This document shows, in pieces, positions 57,699-64,000 of a stretch of DNA of 64,000 nucleotides. The DNA lies in NCBI RefSeq assembly GCF_004421105.1, contig NZ_CP038033.1, positions 3,305,659 through 3,369,658 on the forward strand. Direction: 5' to 3'. The notes beneath the pieces are model-generated. The model was not told the DNA's origin and made no database searches. It worked only from the letters and a program-made list of their open reading frames with translations. Source of the stretch: Nitrosococcus wardiae (GTDB lineage: Bacteria; Pseudomonadota; Gammaproteobacteria; Nitrosococcales; Nitrosococcaceae). Within the stretch, counting starts at the first letter, position 1. Every line of letters begins with the position of its first letter. The translations under genes and the position numbers were made by a program.

Positions 57699-58457
57699 TC
57701 AAACGGCTACCGGCATGAAACCAGCTCGGTCTGGTGGCCCTTCCGTAAATAAAAACACGGGCTTATATCCAAAACCTGGGTAACGGGGCACAGCCAGGAG
57801 ATGACTGCAAACGGTACCAAAACCATGGGGGAAATCTAGATTCATGGCGGCATAGGGTCCATCCTCCTCTGGGTACAAGCGACTTGCCAGCAAGGATTGC
57901 CAAGCACTCCAGGTCCCCTGTACAGGGTCCGGCACCTGAGCGCTTCGGAAACGGGGCAGATAAACCCGGATGCGGGGGACCGAGGGATCATCCAGCTCAC
58001 GGGCGGTCAGCATATGCAGTCCCGGTGGAATCTCAAAGACTTCTACCTGTTCCTGCCGCTCGCCGCCCAGGTTGCGAAGCCAGAAACCAGAGACCGGATC
58101 CCCAATAAATAGATTGAAACCCCGATAGGCCCCTGGCGCCAAATCGGCAAGCGCCTTTGCCGCTTCCCCGGCTTCGGCATGATCTAAAGCTTCCAACACC
58201 AACTCCCCGCGGCTGCGCTTGTCTGTCGCCGGACCCAAGGTCCCCTCCCGGTTCATGACCGCCGCCACCACTCCATGGTCGTTGATCCCCAGCCAACTGC
58301 CGCCGGCCTGCCAATCCAGACCCGCCACCACTTCAGACCGATCTTCCCAGTGCCGGCCTGGAGGCGCCCAAGGCCGATCCCGCATCTCATCCCGGTTGCC
58401 TGCCACCAGCAAAGGCCATTCATGATTCGGCCGTCGGAGAATAACCAGCGTGCACAT
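57699..58457 (-). CDS. NRDE-family (TANGO2-like) protein
   Basis: A 252-residue protein that begins MCTLVILRRP and contains the family-naming NRDE at residue ~22 (GNRDEM), with GGSWLGIN and VMNREG following. In this family the Cys at position 2 is invariant. Bacterial function is unknown; eukaryotic TANGO2 has been tied to Golgi and heme or lipid handling. Its start overlaps the stop of arfB by one base. Confidence 0.88.
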   Translation of the reverse strand: MCTLVILRRPNHEWPLLVAGNRDEMRDRPWAPPGRHWEDRSEVVAGLDWQAGGSWLGINDHGVVAAVMNREGTLGPATDKRSRGELVLEALDHAEAGEAAKALADLAPGAYRGFNLFIGDPVSGFWLRNLGGERQEQVEVFEIPPGLHMLTARELDDPSVPRIRVYLPRFRSAQVPDPVQGTWSAWQSLLASRLYPEEDGPYAAMNLDFPHGFGTVCSHLLAVPRYPGFGYKPVFLFTEGPPDRAGFMPVAV

Positions 58458-58885
58458 CAGTCTGACAAGGGGGTTACCGGGCGCCGTGCTCGCTTCTGCT
58501 CCCCGCGACGCCGTTTCTTATCCAGGCGCCGTTGTTTAGCCGCCCGGGAAGGCTTTGTTATCCGTCGGCGTTTAGGCTTTTCTGCTGCCTTCTGCAGGAG
58601 TGCAACTAAGCGCTCAATAGCATCCTGACGATTGCGTTCCTGAGTGCGAAAGCGCTTGGCGGTGATCAGCAATTCGCCTTCCTTAGTCAGCCGATTTCCA
58701 GCTAACTTCAGCAGTCGACTCCGGACATCCTCTGGCAAAGAACGGGAATGAACCGCGTCAAAGCGCAACTGGACTGCGGTCGCCACCTTGTTTACATTTT
58801 GGCCACCAGGACCGGAAGCAAGGATGAATTGGAAATGCAGTTCATCCTCCTTAAGCTGAATTTGAGGGGTGACGCTAATCATCAT
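58457..58885 (-). CDS. arfB: alternative ribosome-rescue factor, ArfB (YaeJ)-like
   Basis: About 142 residues. The catalytic GGQ is in SGPGGQNVNKV (residue ~28), with a preceding LHFQF and a long basic C-terminal tail rich in KRRR that would enter the empty mRNA channel. This is the release-factor-like peptidyl-tRNA hydrolase that frees stalled ribosomes. I placed the start at the ATG at 58885 (or 58882), after which the family sequence begins; the frame runs to 59008. Confidence 0.9.
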   Translation of the reverse strand: MMISVTPQIQLKEDELHFQFILASGPGGQNVNKVATAVQLRFDAVHSRSLPEDVRSRLLKLAGNRLTKEGELLITAKRFRTQERNRQDAIERLVALLQKAAEKPKRRRITKPSRAAKQRRLDKKRRRGEQKRARRPVTPLSD

Positions 58886-59280
58886 CGAAAAAGTTGTTGT
58901 GCTACTCTGCGGACATAATGCGAGGACCCTTGGGCTCAGGCGCTGGATCATTGAACTCTTGGGCAATTCTATCCAGAGCCGGCCAGGCTCCTTAGCGTTA
59001 ATTCTCACGGCTTCTTAGTTACCTCCATGAACATACATTCTGGAAGCCCTGGAATTTCAGCCAAATATGCCTGATCTTCCGCTCTCTAATCTATGAGGGT
59101 TTTATGCTGAGCATTACTCCCCTCCAGTGATCTTATATTTTACAGGCATAGAACAGACTATGCCCAACTTAGATGACAAAGTATGCAGAGTATGCAGTGA
59201 TTTCATTTCGTAAAGCTTAGACCACGAATTGAATATTACCACAAATCTATAAATAGCAATATACAAGACCTGACCCCTTA
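58886..59280. other. gap between arfB and intron remnant
   Basis: No gene. A repeated phrase (CTGACCCCTTATG) occurs twice in tandem near 59268-59291, at the junction with the intron-derived sequence, and in inverted form near 2240. This suggests a dispersed repeat or an insertion scar. Confidence 0.5.
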
Positions 59281-59292
59281 TGCTGACCCCTT

Positions 59293-60000
59293 ATGTGCGC
59301 GATCGGCACGCAGCAAGGCGGGCTGCTCTCGCCGTTGCTCGCCAATATCCTGTTGGATGACCTCGACCGGGAACTGGAACGGCGCGGTCACCGCTTTGCG
59401 CGCTACGCCGATGACCTGGTGATCCTGGTCAGAAGCCAACGCGCCGGTGAACGGGTCAAGGCCAGCATCACGGCGTACCTGACCGGCACGCTCAAGCTGA
59501 CGGTCAACGAGCGCAAAAGCCGCGTGGTGAAAACCAACGACTGTACCTTCCTCGGATTTACTTTCTACGGGAGCAAGCTGCGTTGGTCGAACCAAGCCTT
59601 CGAGGATTTCCGGCACAACGTCCGAAAATTGACCGGTCGTAGCTGGGGCGTCTTGATGGCCTTTCGGCTTCACAGGCTCGCCCAATACATCAGAGGCTGG
59701 ATGGGTTACTTCGGCATCTCGGACTACTACCGGCCTGTTCCCGAACTTGATCAGTGGATACGCCGGCGTGTGCGCATGTGCTATTGGAAACAGTGGCGCT
59801 ATGCACGAACGAAAGTGCGTCATCTTTTGGCATTGGGAACGAGCAAACGTCATGCGATCTTGACGGCGATCAGTAGCAAAAGTTACTGGCGCCTCTCCAA
59901 AACGCTGGCCACACAAACCGGGATGACCAACCAATGGCTGAAAGACCAAGGGCTGATATCTGTGCGTGATCTGTGGATGAAGGCACATGGCTATGTTTGA
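59293..60000 (+). pseudogene. group II intron reverse transcriptase/maturase, N-terminally truncated
   Basis: About 235 residues remain. They begin just before RT domain 4 (TQQGGLLSPLLANILLDDLD), include the YADD active site (FARYADDLVIL) and run through the thumb and maturase X domain (TFLGFTFYG, RLAQYIRGWMGYFGI). The N-terminal RT domains are lost, so the product is inactive. The usual Pro-Gln-Gly is Gln-Gln-Gly here. No start signal suggests expression. Confidence 0.85.
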
Positions 60001-60026
60001 TTATTCTGGTGTGCTTCCCTTCTCAT

Positions 60027-60097
60027 GAACCGCCCTGTGCGGACCCGCATGCAGGGTGGTGTGGGGACCGGGAGTTAGAAGCTCCCGGTTACCCGAT
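60027..60097 (+). ncRNA. group II intron 3' domains V-VI
   Basis: Domain V-like hairpin at 60027-60060: GAACCGCCCTGTGCGG, four-base loop, CGCATGCAGGGTGGT. Domain VI follows with an ACCGGGAG stem pairing with CTCCCGGT (60067-60090), ending in CCCGAT. This resembles the 3' end of bacterial group II introns. Confidence 0.75.
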
Positions 60098-60117
60098 TAG
60101 CACTCAACGGCACACCC
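60098..60117 (-). other. partial attC boundary interrupted by the intron
   Basis: On the minus strand, downstream of the ATPase stop, the sequence reads GTTGAGTGCTAA before the intron starts. This is what an R'' end of an integron attC site (TAAC core) would look like if the intron had inserted inside it. It is too short to prove on its own. Confidence 0.4.
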
Positions 60118-61848
60118 TCACTGAATCGCCAATGAAGCGCAAAAGTTCGTTCTCAACTCCGTCAATCGGTCTTCTGCAATAGCGTTGGACGTCAGCGCCT
60201 TCATAATTTCAATAGGCTTCTTATCGTCTCGTGGAACCGGGAGGCCGAGGAATGCCTCAAGACAGTTCTGAAACTTGACTGGTGGCGCTAGCGAAAAAGC
60301 GTTGGAACTGTTTTCAACTAGGTCGTTCACGGCGCCATAAAACTCAACATGAGGCCCCGCATTGTTGTCGTCGTCGAGCATAACGCCATGGGGAATGCCG
60401 AACACGTCGAGTAAAGCCAAATATCTATGGAAATTGAACTTGCCGAGGACATCTATCACGCAGATTTTGTGCGTGCTCAAGTCATGCCAATCATTGGCAA
60501 GCAAGTAGTTAAACAAAGCACGCTCTGACGCCCCCTCCACCAGGAGGACCTTATCTGCAAAAAACATCGACGACCGCTCGCCATCCAGCCACAACTGGAA
60601 CCGAAAACGCTCTTCTTGGACGGCTATATCGGCTTGTGGTGGATCGGCAATCATGCGCCTCGCCCTAGCTTTCTTGTTGTCCGCGATGGCTGGATCAGCC
60701 TCAAACGCGGTGAGCGCAGCGAGCAACTCCCCACCGCGCTGGAACACCTGATCAACTTGATCCTTGGAGGGCTGGTAGATCTGCGTAGTGCCGTTGCTTC
60801 TGTCAACCCGAGCTATTTGCCCAATGCTTTCACCGGCTTTACCCGCAAAGATCGGAGAATGGGACGTGACGATTACTTGCTGGCCAAGCTCCGAACTCAA
60901 CCTTCGCAAGTGAAACGCCATACATTCCTGCTGGCTAGGATGAAGGAACGCTTCTGGCTCCTCGAAAAGCACCAAATGAAAATCGGGGTTGAACTCCTTT
61001 TCTTTAGGCTTTTTTTCTTCCCTAAACGTTGGAGCAAGTCGGATCAGCTCGTATATCACCGACCGCTGGAATCCATGGCCATACTTATCCAGATCGAATG
61101 CGGCATTACCCAACGTAGTATCCAGGAATGCAAATTTCACCAGAGACTTTGTAATGTCTTCTGGGGCGACGGGGTTTACGGATAAGTCAATCTTGATCTT
61201 CCAGGGCTCGATGGCAGAGTTGAGCGGGCGGGAAACTTCGTTCAAAAAGCCATTCTTCTGATTTGCCTCGATGTTCAATTCCTCGAACGCATCTGTAATC
61301 TTCGCAAATGCCGGGCTCTTAGCAACAACCTTCTTCAGTAGAAAGTTGAGCATGTTGCGCAATGGCGACGGGCCACTCATCTTTGTGTTCTCGGCAGGAG
61401 TACTCAGAGCCGGAACATAAAGAACTTCTCCAACCTTTGCGGAGCTTACGTTCTTTGCGCCATAGAAAAGATTGTCGAGAATCTTTCCGTCAACCACGCC
61501 GTAAATGTTGCTCTGGTTAGCCTTTACTCGGTCTTTTTCATTAGATTTGAAATACCGTCTAACCGTGAGAAATTTTCCGCCGGTAGCTGATTTGTACTCA
61601 TCTGCCAACCCGTCCCACTCATCATCTGTCAGTTCAAACTGCAATTGCACCCAAGACTCTGCGTCTTTGGCTCCAATCTTTGGAAAGTCATGGGACGACC
61701 ATTTCTCATCATAGAAAGCCCTAAGGGCGTTTAGAACTGTACTTTTACCTGCGTTGTTTGCACCAACTAGGAGCATGTAGTCATGGCCCCGAAGCTCCCC
61801 GTCGATGATTGATCGATAGTTGTGTATGCGGGCTTTTGTGAGCTTCAT
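60118..61848 (-). CDS. OLD-family ATPase with TOPRIM domain
   Basis: A 576-residue protein. The ABC-type ATPase head has Walker A GANNAGKST (29-37), a signature-like segment YGHGFQRS (256-263), Walker B LVLFEEPEAFLHP (293-303) and a switch TSHSP (328-332). A C-terminal TOPRIM nuclease domain follows, with LLVEGASE (Glu 438) and the acidic LDDDN (491-495). This is the OLD/COG3593 architecture found in Gabija-, OLD- and some retron-linked defence systems. AGGAGG lies just before the ATG. It is the gene of the second cassette on the minus strand, followed by the intron-interrupted attC-like end, with a folded element upstream. Confidence 0.88.
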   Translation of the reverse strand: MKLTKARIHNYRSIIDGELRGHDYMLLVGANNAGKSTVLNALRAFYDEKWSSHDFPKIGAKDAESWVQLQFELTDDEWDGLADEYKSATGGKFLTVRRYFKSNEKDRVKANQSNIYGVVDGKILDNLFYGAKNVSSAKVGEVLYVPALSTPAENTKMSGPSPLRNMLNFLLKKVVAKSPAFAKITDAFEELNIEANQKNGFLNEVSRPLNSAIEPWKIKIDLSVNPVAPEDITKSLVKFAFLDTTLGNAAFDLDKYGHGFQRSVIYELIRLAPTFREEKKPKEKEFNPDFHLVLFEEPEAFLHPSQQECMAFHLRRLSSELGQQVIVTSHSPIFAGKAGESIGQIARVDRSNGTTQIYQPSKDQVDQVFQRGGELLAALTAFEADPAIADNKKARARRMIADPPQADIAVQEERFRFQLWLDGERSSMFFADKVLLVEGASERALFNYLLANDWHDLSTHKICVIDVLGKFNFHRYLALLDVFGIPHGVMLDDDNNAGPHVEFYGAVNDLVENSSNAFSLAPPVKFQNCLEAFLGLPVPRDDKKPIEIMKALTSNAIAEDRLTELRTNFCASLAIQ

Positions 61849-61877
61849 TCTCCCTCCTATTGTTTTTATTGAGTGCT

Positions 61878-62016
61878 AATCGGGGAGTTGACTGGCGGGT
61901 TCTCCTGCATACATAGAGGCACAGCGTCTGATTATGCGGGAGGTTCTGCCAGTCGAACGGTTGTTCGCGACGCGAAGCGGCGCAGGCAACCGTTTGGCAC
62001 AGTCAACTCCCCGATT
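61878..62016 (-). ncRNA. candidate structured RNA or folded DNA, three-way junction
   Basis: A perfect 17-base inverted repeat (AATCGGGGAGTTGACTG at 61878-61894 with its complement at 62000-62016) encloses two hairpins. Hairpin A pairs 61902-61911 with 61933-61942 (10 pairs). Hairpin B pairs 61947-61951 and 61956-61963 with 61995-61999 and 61987-61994 (13 pairs, with a four-base bulge). The three helices meet at a small junction. It lies 29 bases before the ATPase start. The closing helix recalls retron a1/a2 arms, but no reverse transcriptase follows it directly; an unusual attC is an alternative. Confidence 0.5.
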
Positions 62017-62021
62017 CGCGG

Positions 62022-62121
62022 CGCGAACGCTTGGGCTCACCGGCAACCAAAAGCGGAGTGGCTTGTAGCGAAGCGGAAAGCCGCGTAGCTTTTGGCTGTC
62101 CGGTGTAGCCCATTGTTAGAT
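62022..62121 (-). other. attC recombination site of the RT cassette
   Basis: The left core ATCTAAC (on the minus strand at 62121-62115) fits RYYYAAC exactly and contains the RT gene stop codon. The arms GGGCT, CACCGG and CCAAAAGC are mirrored by GCTTTTGG, CCGGTG and AGCCC, with unpaired bases between, and the site ends in AAGCGTT. The final core GTTCGCG fits GTTRRRY only partly, so the downstream half may be diverged. Size (~100 bases) and imperfect symmetry fit an integron attC. Confidence 0.75.
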
Positions 62122-63759
62122 TTTATATTTGTCATCACTCAACACATCTTCAAGCTCAGGGATTGTTAGGCAACCGTTATTACCAGCCTCTTTTCTCGCT
62201 CCTTCCAGAGCAATTCCTACTACGCTAGACTTCGAATCAATGATTGGACCGCCACTATTTCCTTCGCGAATAAGTGCATTAATTTCGAATTTTCTAACCA
62301 AACTTTGTGTGTAAATTTTCGCAACCTTGGTATCGACCATAAAATAACTGTGTCCAGGTGCATATGCCGGAAAACCCAGAAGCTTAACATCCTGACCCAT
62401 TTCTACATTATTTGCAGACCTCGAAACACTGTGTTTAGGTGGTTCTTTTCCTTCTTCAACCAGCAATGAACATATCGCAATATCTCTATGCGAGCATATC
62501 CTTTCAACCCTCAACTTATATTTTACTGTTGAGTCGTCATGCTTGAATGCCTCAAGGTCTTCAAATATCTTGCCTTTTTCCGATACTACGTGAGCACAAG
62601 TTACAATTCCAATATCTTCTAATTGGAATCCACTCCCTTGTGGAACCATAGCTTCGCCTTCCTCATTGTCATAACAAGCTTCAATTACCCATAATGCATT
62701 TATTGCATTTTTCTCTGGGTCGCTAGGTACTTTAATTTTGAATTTGTGCTCATCCGTTACTAGGTCATTGAATTGAGTAGCCAATTTTATGTATATTGGA
62801 TCTCGTTCCGTTTTGACACTTCTTAGAAAGGCGAGCTTGCCTTTCACAACATGCAAAAATGACTTTGGTTTCCCGGAAGCTCTATATCTTGTATCATATT
62901 TTTCATTAAAATCCTTTTCTGCTAATTCATATCCATGCTTTCTCCACGCATGTAACATTGAAGACAATTGCCTAACATATTTTCGTCTTACATTTGTGAG
63001 TTCATTTACCGTAAGGCCTGTGACTTCCATTCTAGAAAGCCTGCTGCACAAGCGAACTTTGTCATAATTTATAAAAAATCCATTTTCTTCGATAATATGC
63101 GTTAAGGCATGACCAGGGGCTGCTTCGCCACCTCTTAATATAACTATTTCTTCTGGCAGCCTGCCTTTAGTGGTGGTAAATGAAAAGCTAATATCATCTG
63201 CATATCTCGTATACGTCCCATTTGTCATCTTCGCCAAACTTTGCAACTGCGTATCAAGCTTCCACGCGATCATGTTTGAAAGGATTGGTGAGGTTGGCGC
63301 ACCTTGTGGAAGTGAATTATCAAAACAACAGATTTGAGCGAGGATGGTCGCAATACTGTTATTAAAGTTGAAAGGCGATGACTTAAACAGGTTTCTTATT
63401 CTTCCGAAATGTATTGAACCAAAAAAGTTTGACAAATCAATATTGAATATGAATCTTTTATCTAAATGCCGTTCCGCGTTTGTGACGATACTTTTATTCT
63501 TGGCAAATCCATGTGCAGATGGTTTTGATGGATATATTTCGTAAAACAGCTCTTTTAATTCACTTTGAATTTTCTTTAATTTTTTTGAAGGAGAGGCAAT
63601 TTCCCTATGCCCGCCATTCTTTTTAGGTATTTGGAACTGATGGTATTTATATACGCCGTCAGTTTTATATATTATTTTAGTTAATTTGGCATAAGACATG
63701 CCAAACATACTGGCCAGCTCATTATGTGTAGTTATTTTTAGAAAATCTTCTTTATTCAT
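62116..63759 (-). CDS. retron-type reverse transcriptase fused to trypsin-like protease
   Basis: 547 residues. RT domain (1-~330): catalytic Asp in FNIDLSNFF (~108), NAERH (94-98, the retron NAxxH signature), PQGAPTSP (151-158), YADD (186-189), VTG (247-249, the retron region Y signature). A C-terminal serine protease (~350-545) has an intact triad: His 390 in TCAHVVS, Asp 426 in HRDIAI, Ser 502 in EGNSGGPI. The RT should make satellite msDNA from the RNA encoded just upstream (63768-63913); the protease is the likely effector. It is AT-richer than the chromosome and its stop lies within an attC core, so it is a gene cassette. Known retron classes, from memory, include RT-trypsin fusions. Confidence 0.9.
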   Translation of the reverse strand: MNKEDFLKITTHNELASMFGMSYAKLTKIIYKTDGVYKYHQFQIPKKNGGHREIASPSKKLKKIQSELKELFYEIYPSKPSAHGFAKNKSIVTNAERHLDKRFIFNIDLSNFFGSIHFGRIRNLFKSSPFNFNNSIATILAQICCFDNSLPQGAPTSPILSNMIAWKLDTQLQSLAKMTNGTYTRYADDISFSFTTTKGRLPEEIVILRGGEAAPGHALTHIIEENGFFINYDKVRLCSRLSRMEVTGLTVNELTNVRRKYVRQLSSMLHAWRKHGYELAEKDFNEKYDTRYRASGKPKSFLHVVKGKLAFLRSVKTERDPIYIKLATQFNDLVTDEHKFKIKVPSDPEKNAINALWVIEACYDNEEGEAMVPQGSGFQLEDIGIVTCAHVVSEKGKIFEDLEAFKHDDSTVKYKLRVERICSHRDIAICSLLVEEGKEPPKHSVSRSANNVEMGQDVKLLGFPAYAPGHSYFMVDTKVAKIYTQSLVRKFEINALIREGNSGGPIIDSKSSVVGIALEGARKEAGNNGCLTIPELEDVLSDDKYKI

Positions 63760-63767
63760 AATAGGGT

Positions 63768-63913
63768 GGAAGGAGGTCTGGTAATTTCTCTTCTAAAACT
63801 GAGCGCATCCAGAGAGTCACAGTAACCATGGGCTCACGGTAAGCGTATAAGAGACACCTTTATTTGACCGCCGCAGATAGTCAGCGGAAATTAATTCCTC
63901 CAAACCTCCTTCC
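63768..63913 (-). ncRNA. candidate retron msr-msd RNA
   Basis: A 146-base segment directly upstream of the RT gene is closed by an inverted repeat: GGAAGGAGGTTTGG (minus strand, 63913-63900) with CCAGACCTCCTTCC (63781-63768), 13 of 14 paired. A second complementary pair, TAATTTC and GAAATTA, lies just inside. An msr-like hairpin CCGC-loop-GCGG occurs at 63871-63887. The rest would be the msd template. The position (9 bases before the RT start), a1/a2-like arms and hairpin all fit a retron RNA. The branching guanosine is not identified with certainty. Confidence 0.72.
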
Positions 63914-63928
63914 ATAACTCTTTTTTAA

Positions 63929-64000
63929 ATCTAACGCCTAAGTAAGTGGCCGGCCGCTGTTTGTCCGGTCCAAGCGCGCTTTTTGCGCGTGCTTGACTGC
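63929..64000 (-). other. 3' part of an attC site from the preceding cassette
   Basis: On the minus strand the sequence ends TTAGGCGTTAGAT, a perfect GTTRRRY core (GTTAGAT, 63935-63929) where cassette recombination cuts. A GC-rich hairpin (GCGCGC, five-base loop, GCGCGT type) precedes it, as in the variable part of attC. Its other half lies beyond the window. It places the start of the RT cassette at about 63934. Confidence 0.65.

Larger units (their letters stand above)
59281..60097 (+). mobile_element. 5'-truncated group II intron
   Basis: Only the 3' part is kept: the C-terminal part of the reverse transcriptase/maturase and the 3' RNA domains V-VI. The right boundary is set at CCCGAT (60092-60097), an expected intron 3' end, followed by TAGCACTC. 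The intron lies opposite to the cassette genes to its right, the orientation known for group IIC introns that target the bottom strand of attC sites. The left end is abrupt and lacks the catalytic core and ribozyme domains I-IV. Confidence 0.7.

Noticed and set aside
59278-59988. 236-codon minus-strand frame opposite the intron maturase
   Set aside because: The plus strand carries unmistakable RT/maturase motifs, so this frame is a shadow.
61869-61920. Second group II intron end on the minus strand upstream of the ATPase
   Set aside because: CCCCGAT precedes TAGCACTC as at the real intron end, but no domain V-like hairpin lies before it.

Overview
The window looks like a chromosome segment of a gammaproteobacterium of roughly 50% GC. 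Several traits together suggest a purple-sulfur/ammonia-oxidiser relative (Chromatiales, possibly Nitrosococcus): a four-subunit group 3b-type [NiFe] hydrogenase, YcjX/YcjF, TmcA, an MlaA lipoprotein, a PEP-CTERM protein and GlgC. The assignment comes from gene content recalled from memory, not from a search. There are no rRNA genes, no CRISPR array, and I recognised no tRNA.

Positions 1-31.4 kb are mostly housekeeping and metabolism. They hold a TPR lipoprotein, a HAD phosphatase/mutase fused to a GH65 glycoside phosphorylase, and the hydrogenase operon in the order beta-gamma-delta-alpha. These are followed by a TauE-type exporter with an apparent A7 frameshift, a cation/proton antiporter and a UPF0182 membrane protein. 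Next come ycjX-ycjF, a histone-deacetylase-like amidohydrolase, an unrecognised two-gene unit, an envelope cluster (alpha/beta hydrolase, MlaA, glycosyltransferase), an SSS symporter, a sirtuin, a VOC protein, a P-loop protein and MetA. Short palindromic repeats sit in the gaps.

Positions 31.8-53 kb hold a very large CheB-CheR-PAS-kinase-receiver hybrid in GC-rich DNA, a PEP-CTERM protein, MBL-fold, Sel1-repeat and CapA-like proteins, GlgC, TmcA and an EcsC-family protein. A graveyard of broken genes follows: a WbqC family gene with two in-frame stops, a reverse transcriptase tail, and a class 3 lipase with its core deleted. After that come aconitase, a COG2403 P-loop protein and carbamate kinase.

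Positions 53-64 kb are accessory. A winged-helix-like protein is paired with an 1107-residue protein that has two P-loop ATPase modules, the second HerA/FtsK-like. I do not recognise this pair as a named system. The right end reads as an integron cassette array on the minus strand. A cassette boundary at 63929-63935 precedes a candidate retron RNA with closing arms at 63768-63913, which lies directly upstream of a retron-type reverse transcriptase fused to a trypsin-like protease. The stop codon of that gene lies inside an attC site. The next gene encodes an OLD-type ATPase with a TOPRIM domain, preceded by a second strongly folded element (61878-62016). It is followed by a 5'-truncated group II intron in the opposite orientation, as expected for introns that target attC sites. 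This two-cassette reverse transcriptase-protease / ATPase-TOPRIM locus with two structured elements is the most interesting part of the window.
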